Below, one piece after another: positions 63,001-64,000 of a stretch of 64,000 bases of DNA. The first letter of the stretch is position 1. Each line of letters starts with the position of its first letter. Origin of the DNA: Apostichopus japonicus (Eukaryota > Echinodermata > Holothuroidea > Aspidochirotida > Stichopodidae); the NCBI RefSeq assembly GCF_037975245.1, contig NC_092582.1, positions 12,554,577 to 12,618,576 of the forward strand. The letters are read 5' to 3'. The position numbers and the translations under genes were made by a program. A model generated the notes under the pieces. It saw only the letters and a list, made by a program, of their open reading frames with translations. It had not been told where the DNA came from and ran no database searches.

Positions 63001-63883
63001 CAGTATTTCTAGTAGTTTTGTACTAATTACTAGTAATTTATGTATACTGTGACCATGCTAAACAGCATTATCCATCCCAACAGATTTATGGATATCAAGT
63101 TTTCTTTGAAAGGATTTATCAAATTTTCAAAGCAACTAAAGATTTATTTAGAGCTTATCAAATCTCAGTGACTGTTGGCACCATATTGAATTAAAGATTT
63201 AAAGTCATATACAGAGAAATGCCTCATTCATCTTCTGCTCTTTGCAGAATGTTTTGATGTCATATGAGGATGTTACACAGTCGTATTTTGGGTGTGCATG
63301 CTTTAAACTGCATGAAAAGGATCATTAAATTGTGTCATTTCTTTATCAACCCGGGAGGTTGATAAAACTTCGCTGGCTATCATTCCGTAACTCTTTCATT
63401 CCTCGCTCCTCAATCAGGTCGACCTACAGGCCAGGTCTCCTTCCCGGTGGATTTCTTTGAGTCCTGCCAAGCACTGAGTGAAGTCGAGTACGGCGGTAAC
63501 GACCTCCTCCAGGTCTACAACATCCAACAGATCAAGCATCGACTGAACACCAACGGGATGTATGTGGCCAGTACAAAGGTATGCCTTCCCCCCCCTAAAC
63601 CCCAGCTATCATGAAAATGCCATAGAATTGACATTACAATCCATAAGCTTACCCTTCTTTCCCAAGCATCGTTGTTTAATTAGGGCTCCGTGAAAGGCAC
63701 AGATATGATTATAATACCAACCGTTACTTTGTTCTTTCATTGGTTCATCAGGCTGGCGGTTTCTCCATTGATGTATTCAACAACAATGCGTCCATGGTAA
63801 TGGTTGGTTTACGGGTACACGTCGGTACGCAGTCTATCGAAAGAGCACCTTCCTACCTGGAGGTCTTTGGACGTACCAGTCAG
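23969..63883 (+). CDS. UBR4: UBR4, giant N-recognin E3 ubiquitin ligase (5' part, exons 1-50)
   Basis: UBR4 (p600; pushover in flies, BIG in plants) binds destabilising N-termini and, with KCMF1 and calmodulin, builds ubiquitin chains on misfolded or orphan proteins. The window holds 50 GT-AG exons encoding 2,393 residues, about 46% of the roughly 5,180 in vertebrates. In order: armadillo-like helical repeats (1-1600), with an acidic and poly-Pro linker near 555-600; an acidic stretch (1620-1643); the zinc-binding UBR box (1644-1716; vertebrate UBR box at about 1656-1729); an Asn/Ser/Thr-rich linker (1720-1790); a beta-propeller-like region (1880-2290); and a jelly-roll-like region from about 2300. 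The ATG has a purine at -3, G at +4 and an in-frame TAG at 23933-23935. The C-terminal E3 module is right of the window. No frameshift or missing exon was detected. Confidence 0.97.
24088..25792 (+). other. UBR4: UBR4 intron 1
   Basis: This is a 1.7 kb intron. Its first 220 bp is dense in AGGCCTA/TAGGCCT-like words (about 24110-24310), a texture I associate with echinoderm and other invertebrate deuterostome DNA. No exon is seen. Confidence 0.6.
24943..24973. repeat. Perfect 12-bp-arm hairpin in UBR4 intron 1
   Basis: GAGTCAACTATT, a 7-nt loop, AATAGTTGACTC. No known role. Confidence 0.9.
25793..25890 (+). CDS. UBR4: UBR4 exon 2
   Basis: Residues 40-73, 98 nt, gtcacag to AAA A|gtaagt. It encodes [20 protein letters not shown] and [10 protein letters not shown], matching vertebrate SEILHHEKQYEPFYSSFVAL. 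Confidence 0.93.
26847..26950 (+). CDS. UBR4: UBR4 exon 3
   Basis: Residues 73-107, 104 nt, tcttcag to CAG|gtaagt. It encodes [20 protein letters not shown] and KQACSASQ, parallel to vertebrate ACKVLIEFSL and ACAVSQ. Confidence 0.94.
26983..27160. repeat. Dispersed repeat family B, copy 1
   Basis: ACCATGTCA, CTGAGAGGACTGCAGGATGC, TGCAGCCAGGCT, CACTGCCAGTCTGAGT and CATCCTAGCTGA are shared in order with 32430-32625. It lies just after the exon 3 donor. One frame reads [11 protein letters not shown], like the C-terminal end of a LINE reverse transcriptase. Confidence 0.6.
27210..27345 (+). CDS. UBR4: UBR4 exon 4
   Basis: Residues 108-153, 136 nt, tttcacag to GAA G|gtgagt. It encodes [20 protein letters not shown], then TALIKKAK, a helical repeat conserved with vertebrates. 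Confidence 0.94.
28363..28493 (+). CDS. UBR4: UBR4 exon 5
   Basis: Residues 153-196, 131 nt, tttgcag to GAG|gttagt. It encodes [18 protein letters not shown], a variable linker also seen in vertebrates (FLNQLTSVF). Confidence 0.88.
29161..29205 (+). other. G-rich tract in UBR4 intron 5
   Basis: Several G3 to G10 runs on the transcript strand; a G-quadruplex is possible. Confidence 0.55.
29419..29627 (+). CDS. UBR4: UBR4 exon 6
   Basis: Residues 197-266, 209 nt, cttccag to ACT AG|gtgagt. It encodes [20 protein letters not shown], parallel to vertebrate LLRVCLNLPYFLRYINRF. Confidence 0.95.
29906..30215 (+). CDS. UBR4: UBR4 exon 7
   Basis: Residues 266-369, 310 nt, atttcag to GGT CAT|gtaaga. 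It encodes [35 protein letters not shown] and [16 protein letters not shown]. Confidence 0.95.
30634..30839 (+). CDS. UBR4: UBR4 exon 8
   Basis: Residues 370-438, 206 nt, ttgcacag to AAA GG|gtgagt. It encodes [20 protein letters not shown] (vertebrate LLGAWCLLNSL) and a Pro-rich segment, SPPPPSQPG. Confidence 0.94.
31153..31252 (+). CDS. UBR4: UBR4 exon 9
   Basis: Residues 438-471, 100 nt, tttaaag to CAG|gtaaga. It encodes [20 protein letters not shown], a helical repeat. Confidence 0.92.
31681..31821 (+). CDS. UBR4: UBR4 exon 10
   Basis: Residues 472-518, 141 nt, tttttcag to AAG|gtcagc. It encodes [20 protein letters not shown] and SNRAYMK. The donor is a slightly weak gtcag type, but phase 0 joins exon 11 as AYMK|TCLIV. 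Confidence 0.91.
32157..32271 (+). CDS. UBR4: UBR4 exon 11
   Basis: Residues 519-557, 115 nt, tttcag to TCT G|gtacgt. It encodes [18 protein letters not shown], then an acidic Ser/Thr-rich linker ending ATTEESS. Confidence 0.9.
32429..32625. repeat. Dispersed repeat family B, copy 2
   Basis: Same order of blocks as 26983-27160; one frame reads [11 protein letters not shown]. It adds ATTATTTGATATTGATT, which also occurs at 40,240. Confidence 0.6.
32678..32871 (+). CDS. UBR4: UBR4 exon 12
   Basis: Residues 557-621, 194 nt, tgcacag to ATG|gtaacg. It encodes [18 protein letters not shown] (vertebrate [14 protein letters not shown]), an uninterrupted run of eight Pro, and a charged low-complexity tail. 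The donor gtaacg is non-optimal. Confidence 0.95.
33641..33726 (+). CDS. UBR4: UBR4 exon 13
   Basis: Residues 622-650, 86 nt, tatcacag to GAA AG|gttagt. It encodes [20 protein letters not shown], aligned to vertebrate LFLGLASNILNFI. Confidence 0.9.
34314..34405 (+). CDS. UBR4: UBR4 exon 14
   Basis: Residues 650-681, 92 nt, ttcgcag to CTT G|gtgaag. It encodes [20 protein letters not shown]. The weak donor is chosen because only this phase joins exon 15; reading on meets a stop at 34429. Confidence 0.85.
35110..35522. repeat. Dispersed repeat family A, copy 2
   Basis: It has the same block order as 10165-10523, with right end TTCAGCCACCAGAATATCCC next to TTTAA. It lies in UBR4 intron 14. Confidence 0.65.
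35692..35777 (+). CDS. UBR4: UBR4 exon 15
   Basis: Residues 681-709, 86 nt, ttctccag to CAG|gtcagt. It encodes [20 protein letters not shown] and NCLPHKEQ (vertebrate ALYHFNHSLV region). Confidence 0.88.
36170..36380 (+). CDS. UBR4: UBR4 exon 16
   Basis: Residues 710-780, 211 nt, atttacag to AAG G|gtacgt. It encodes [20 protein letters not shown] (vertebrate FSEGPWPLYIHPQSL) and [14 protein letters not shown]. Confidence 0.94.
36889..37006 (+). CDS. UBR4: UBR4 exon 17
   Basis: Residues 780-819, 118 nt, tttgcag to TCC AG|gtaagc. It encodes [20 protein letters not shown] (vertebrate LNVEHLQLLLLIFHNF). Confidence 0.95.
37429..37531 (+). CDS. UBR4: UBR4 exon 18
   Basis: Residues 819-853, 103 nt, cttgtcag to CAA|gtaagt. 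It encodes [20 protein letters not shown], then YEQ (vertebrate RLLLIFDYLLHQYSKAP). Confidence 0.95.
37610..37680. repeat. LINE-tail-like fragment
   Basis: CTTTATTAATCCTTAAAAGG followed by AAACTACAGG resembles the TTTATTGATCCCCAAGGGG-type 3' end of RTE/Rex LINEs. Short and uncertain. UBR4 intron 18. Confidence 0.35.
38216..38467 (+). CDS. UBR4: UBR4 exon 19
   Basis: Residues 854-937, 252 nt, aattgaag to CAG|gtcagc. It encodes [20 protein letters not shown] and [18 protein letters not shown], equal in place to vertebrate RFYCVLSPEASEDDLNRLDS. Confidence 0.93.
38876..39004 (+). CDS. UBR4: UBR4 exon 20
   Basis: Residues 938-980, 129 nt, tatcatag to ACG|gtgagt, phase 0. It encodes [20 protein letters not shown] (vertebrate ACDVLFSKLVKYDELYAAL). 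Confidence 0.95.
39790..40120. repeat. Probable old SINE/LINE fragment in UBR4 intron 20
   Basis: It contains AAAGTGCCTTGCCCAAGGAC followed by ACAATG, a motif common at repeat 3' ends in many animals. No coding potential is seen in the 1.36 kb intron. Confidence 0.4.
40165..40310. repeat. Dispersed repeat family B, copy 3 (partial)
   Basis: CTGCATAGGACACAATCTTT, TTTCACACAATTGACT and ATTATTTGATATTGATT match parts of copies 1 and 2. The 5' portion is missing. Confidence 0.5.
40361..40555 (+). CDS. UBR4: UBR4 exon 21
   Basis: Residues 981-1045, 195 nt, cccatag to ATG|gtaagt. It encodes [20 protein letters not shown] and [18 protein letters not shown] (vertebrate LWRILGILPP and HTLRWSSRL). Confidence 0.95.
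41208..41330 (+). CDS. UBR4: UBR4 exon 22
   Basis: Residues 1046-1086, 123 nt, tttttag to CAG|gtatgt. It encodes [21 protein letters not shown] 31-bp minisatellite begins 57 bp past its donor. Confidence 0.92.
41387..41555. repeat. 31-bp minisatellite in UBR4 intron 22
   Basis: About 5.5 diverged copies of a unit GGAAGAGCGGTTATAGAATA plus TCGTCAACCGT, starting 57 bp past the exon 22 donor. Confidence 0.9.
41956..42093 (+). CDS. UBR4: UBR4 exon 23
   Basis: Residues 1087-1132, 138 nt, ccctcag to AAG|gtactt. It encodes [20 protein letters not shown] and [10 protein letters not shown] (vertebrate LHEIPSLQSIYTLDAAISKVQV). Confidence 0.93.
42656..42882. repeat. 127-bp tandem duplication with a hairpin at the joint
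   Basis: The copies start at 42656 and 42783 and share GATAAATCTTAATAAAGT and CATCTTGATTCAGCCAGT. Copy 1 ends in an imperfect palindrome (ACAACAG...CTGTTGT, 42748-42781) around GCTAGGCTAGC; copy 2 lacks it. UBR4 intron 23. Confidence 0.85.
43096..43178 (+). CDS. UBR4: UBR4 exon 24
   Basis: Residues 1133-1160, 83 nt, gccgtag to TCT AG|gtaaat. It encodes [17 protein letters not shown], a helical repeat. Confidence 0.9.
43719..43929 (+). CDS. UBR4: UBR4 exon 25
   Basis: Residues 1160-1230, 211 nt, tcaacag to TTG|gtatgt. It encodes [20 protein letters not shown] and [18 protein letters not shown]. It is less conserved than its neighbours. Confidence 0.87.
44484..44565 (+). CDS. UBR4: UBR4 exon 26
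   Basis: Residues 1231-1258, 82 nt, cttccag to ACA A|gtaagt. It encodes [20 protein letters not shown]. Poorly conserved; supported by splice sites and exact phase. Confidence 0.85.
45000..45084 (+). CDS. UBR4: UBR4 exon 27
   Basis: Residues 1258-1286, 85 nt, tttccag to AAA GA|gtaaat. It encodes [18 protein letters not shown] (vertebrate SLKHTLLSLVRLTGDL). Confidence 0.88.
45400..45690. repeat. Dispersed repeat family A, copy 3
   Basis: GGTGACATCCATTC, TGCCAGATACATTTAA, AAAATACTGTGGGGATGTGG and GCCGGAATATCAGTTAAAGG follow the family order but are more diverged. UBR4 intron 27. Confidence 0.5.
45911..46004 (+). CDS. UBR4: UBR4 exon 28
   Basis: Residues 1286-1317, 94 nt, ttcttcag to ACT|gtgagt. 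It encodes [20 protein letters not shown] (vertebrate NPPQVIRTLLPLLLES). Confidence 0.91.
46791..46912 (+). CDS. UBR4: UBR4 exon 29
   Basis: Residues 1318-1358, 122 nt, atttacag to GGA AG|gtacag. It encodes [20 protein letters not shown] (vertebrate LARVYEKLITGCYNIL). Confidence 0.92.
47699..47805 (+). CDS. UBR4: UBR4 exon 30
   Basis: Residues 1358-1394, 107 nt, tttccag to GCT G|gtatgt. It encodes [20 protein letters not shown] and [10 protein letters not shown]. Confidence 0.92.
48007..48102 (+). CDS. UBR4: UBR4 exon 31
   Basis: Residues 1394-1426, 96 nt, aatccag to ATC G|gtaagt. It encodes [21 protein letters not shown] poly-C run with a false cccacag acceptor lies 16 bp past the donor. 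Confidence 0.92.
48351..48531 (+). CDS. UBR4: UBR4 exon 32
   Basis: Residues 1426-1486, 181 nt, gtttcag to CAC AG|gtaaga. It encodes [20 protein letters not shown] and [19 protein letters not shown] (vertebrate QENRQLLQLLTTYIVREN). Confidence 0.94.
49204..49401 (+). CDS. UBR4: UBR4 exon 33
   Basis: Residues 1486-1552, 198 nt, gttccag to GAA TG|gtacgg. It encodes [20 protein letters not shown] (vertebrate FPELMVVMATLASAGQGAGH) and [10 protein letters not shown]. The donor is weak, but the phase (TG plus C gives Cys) matches the family Cys. Confidence 0.94.
50106..50169 (+). CDS. UBR4: UBR4 exon 34
   Basis: Residues 1552-1573, 64 nt, tccacag to ATG|gtatga. It encodes [20 protein letters not shown] (vertebrate CKKYLSQKNVVEKLN). 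Confidence 0.94.
50272..50365. repeat. About 50-bp tandem duplication
   Basis: TTAACTCTGATAGGCTACCT and TTAACTCTGGTAGGCTACCT start two copies that continue with AAATA and ATGTTACCT. UBR4 intron 34. Confidence 0.8.
50805..50880 (+). other. G-rich tract in UBR4 intron 34
   Basis: A purine-rich stretch with many G4-G5 runs on the transcript strand. Confidence 0.6.
51218..51321 (+). CDS. UBR4: UBR4 exon 35
   Basis: Residues 1574-1608, 104 nt, tcctcag to GAA CG|gtgaga. It encodes [20 protein letters not shown] (vertebrate ECTCHIMSYLADVTNALSQS). Confidence 0.94.
52363..52468 (+). CDS. UBR4: UBR4 exon 36
   Basis: Residues 1608-1643, 106 nt, tttcag to TCG|gtgagt. It encodes [20 protein letters not shown] (vertebrate IEVDSDWVEELAVEEEDS), the acidic stretch just before the UBR box. 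Confidence 0.95.
52801..52871 (+). CDS. UBR4: UBR4 exon 37 (UBR box, first part)
   Basis: Residues 1644-1667, 71 nt, cttttcag-type acceptor ending at 52800, to CAT TG|gtgagt. It encodes [20 protein letters not shown], then NQH. It gives the first zinc-ligand cysteines. The UBR-box Trp codon is split by the intron. Confidence 0.96.
53343..53490 (+). CDS. UBR4: UBR4 exon 38 (UBR box, main part)
   Basis: Residues 1667-1716, 148 nt, tcgtcag to ATG|gtaata. It encodes [40 protein letters not shown] and CGAKEDGSC. All Cys and His of the UBR zinc cluster that I can align with the vertebrate box are present, so N-degron binding is likely retained. Confidence 0.98.
54690..54707. repeat. TIR-like CATAGGCGTAGGAG
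   Basis: It matches the reverse complement of the element end at 5952-5967 (CATGGGCGTAGGAG). The hAT MITE landed just inside it, so at least three elements are stacked here. Confidence 0.5.
54716..55091. mobile_element. hAT-type MITE, nested, 8-bp target duplication
   Basis: The 376-bp element has perfect 11-bp inverted ends, CAGTGGCGGAG / CTCCGCCACTG, flanked by identical CGCGGCGG at 54708-54715 and 55092-55099. An 8-bp duplication and CAGTGGCGG-type ends fit hAT. It has no transposase. Its interior carries the same CTATCTAAGCGGAGCGCCACC motif as its host element. Confidence 0.88.
55310..55440. repeat. Polypyrimidine module, copy 2
   Basis: A C/T tract, then ACCCGGGGGGCGCGCGCCCCC, in the same order and strand as 6690-6842. 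It forms the right end of the inverted-repeat element. Confidence 0.8.
55762..55920 (+). CDS. UBR4: UBR4 exon 39
   Basis: Residues 1717-1769, 159 nt, ccccgaag to CAG|gtaaac. It opens [16 protein letters not shown] (vertebrate ALVKRTPSSGMSS), then becomes an Asn/Thr/Ser-rich disordered linker. Confidence 0.93.
56055..56210 (+). CDS. UBR4: UBR4 exon 40
   Basis: Residues 1770-1821, 156 nt, actttag to CTG|gtaagg. A disordered start is followed by the basic helix [20 protein letters not shown]. Confidence 0.92.
56832..57002 (+). CDS. UBR4: UBR4 exon 41
   Basis: Residues 1822-1878, 171 nt, taaaacag to ATG|gtcagt. It encodes [20 protein letters not shown] and [20 protein letters not shown] (vertebrate ALSELHTVEKAVEMTDQLM). 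Confidence 0.95.
57047..57318. repeat. 142-bp tandem duplication after UBR4 exon 41
   Basis: AACATTTATATTAAAA starts copies at 57047 and 57189. Both continue through GGAACTTACCTTCA and GAATGGATAAGGACTGTAT. Confidence 0.9.
57438..57693 (-). mobile_element. tRNA-derived SINE, full-length copy
   Basis: Minus strand: a tRNA-like head (57693-57628) with box A TAGCTCAGTGGTTA (57686-57673), box B GAGTTCGAGTC (57643-57633), and complementary ends GGAGTG / CACTCC. A tRNA-unrelated body and an (ATAC)n-type tail at 57473-57438 follow. The same body and tail are at 17061-17271, so this is a SINE and not a tRNA gene. Confidence 0.85.
57833..58084 (+). CDS. UBR4: UBR4 exon 42
   Basis: Residues 1879-1962, 252 nt, ctgctag to ACG|gtaagt. 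It is almost identical to vertebrates: [47 protein letters not shown] and [17 protein letters not shown]. It is the start of the propeller-like region and the strongest orthology evidence here. Confidence 0.98.
58250..58305 (+). other. G-rich tract in UBR4 intron 42
   Basis: G4-G5 runs on the transcript strand; a quadruplex is possible. Confidence 0.55.
58943..59032 (+). CDS. UBR4: UBR4 exon 43
   Basis: Residues 1963-1992, 90 nt, tttgcag to AAG|gtaagt. It encodes [20 protein letters not shown] and [10 protein letters not shown], a blade strand pair (vertebrate LAVCGLKDCHVL). Confidence 0.97.
59120..59318. repeat. 19-20-bp minisatellite in UBR4 intron 43
   Basis: About ten copies of TGTGTTAAATTGTACTYG with indels. 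Confidence 0.9.
59382..59534 (+). CDS. UBR4: UBR4 exon 44
   Basis: Residues 1993-2043, 153 nt, gttgacag to AAG|gtatgc. It encodes [20 protein letters not shown] and AIVTADFVK, nearly identical to vertebrates. Confidence 0.98.
60123..60347 (+). CDS. UBR4: UBR4 exon 45
   Basis: Residues 2044-2118, 225 nt, tatgcag to ACG|gtaagt. It encodes [49 protein letters not shown] and PFYVTNVLE. Confidence 0.97.
60815..60899 (+). CDS. UBR4: UBR4 exon 46
   Basis: Residues 2119-2147, 85 nt, ctttcag to CAC G|gttagt. It encodes [20 protein letters not shown] and SYAH (vertebrate [22 protein letters not shown]). Confidence 0.97.
61907..61979 (+). CDS. UBR4: UBR4 exon 47
   Basis: Residues 2147-2171, 73 nt, tttcag to AAG AA|gtaagt. 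It encodes [20 protein letters not shown], then ITLK. It corresponds to vertebrate GKSFAATISRTTLEVLQLFPINIK but is more diverged. Confidence 0.93.
62300..62365. repeat. (CTT/CCT)n tract forming an acceptor
   Basis: The trinucleotide repeat runs straight into the ctctag acceptor of UBR4 exon 48 and serves as its polypyrimidine tract. Confidence 0.9.
62368..62741 (+). CDS. UBR4: UBR4 exon 48
   Basis: Residues 2171-2296, 374 nt, the longest exon. Its acceptor tract is a (CCT)n microsatellite ending ctctag. It encodes [30 protein letters not shown]-like [20 protein letters not shown], then [20 protein letters not shown]. Confidence 0.97.
63418..63578 (+). CDS. UBR4: UBR4 exon 49
   Basis: Residues 2296-2349, 161 nt, caatcag to AAG|gtatgc. 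It encodes [20 protein letters not shown] and [20 protein letters not shown] (vertebrate [20 protein letters not shown]). Confidence 0.98.
63752..63883 (+). CDS. UBR4: UBR4 exon 50 (last in window)
   Basis: Residues 2350-2393, 132 nt, catcag to CAG|gtagat. It encodes [20 protein letters not shown] and [20 protein letters not shown], a jelly-roll-like fold similar to the APC10/DOC class by my reading. The next exon is off the window. Confidence 0.97.
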
Positions 63884-64000
63884 GTAGATATCCGCAGTGT
63901 TTTGCCACATAATTGTAATAATGCATGTTCTTCATTCAAGAAAATATAAACCCAGCAGATAAGATATACTTACAAGTGCCTTAAAACACTAAACCAAACC

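Overview
The window is animal nuclear DNA: AT-rich, with GT-AG introns, small exons, many microsatellites and decayed transposons. Protein-level likeness to vertebrate SCFD2 and UBR4, together with tracts such as the AGGCCTA-type sequence in UBR4 intron 1, suggests an invertebrate deuterostome, most likely an echinoderm. The species is inference and unproven. I translated by hand, so exon limits rest on reading frame, splice dinucleotides and remembered family sequences.

Layout. (1) 1-3785, minus strand: the first three coding exons of a secreted maltase-like alpha-glucosidase (GH13). Its 3' part lies beyond the left edge. (2) 3786-8631: a gene-free block holding a long (TA)n tract, a 1.2 kb lattice of palindromic words built on GATATC, GC-rich DNA-transposon remnants, and a retroelement fragment whose minus strand carries every core nucleotide of a hammerhead ribozyme. 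(3) 8632-22909, minus strand: a complete 13-exon SCFD2 gene coding for 679 residues. (4) 22910-23968: a short divergent promoter region containing a 182-bp tandem duplication. (5) 23969-63883, plus strand: the first 50 coding exons of UBR4 (2,393 residues, ending in phase 0). They run from the initiator Met through the UBR box to a jelly-roll-like region; the C-terminal catalytic half lies beyond the right edge.

The exon chains close without frameshifts: SCFD2 exons sum to 2,040 nt including the stop, and UBR4 exons sum to 7,179 nt. SCFD2 is a Sec1/Munc18-like protein linked to Golgi-to-ER retrograde tethering. UBR4 is a giant N-recognin E3 ubiquitin ligase. They share a promoter region but no known pathway, and the maltase is a digestive or lysosomal-type hydrolase. 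Nothing suggests that the three genes act together.

Transposons cluster in the 4.6-7.3 kb intergenic block and in UBR4 intron 38 (53,491-55,761). That intron holds a terminal-inverted-repeat element with a 5-bp target duplication, which contains a nested hAT-type MITE with a perfect 8-bp duplication. A related element lies 48 kb away at 6,069. Smaller items are a tRNA-derived SINE (two copies), a TTAA-flanked MITE in an SCFD2 intron, diverged repeat families, and several minisatellites.
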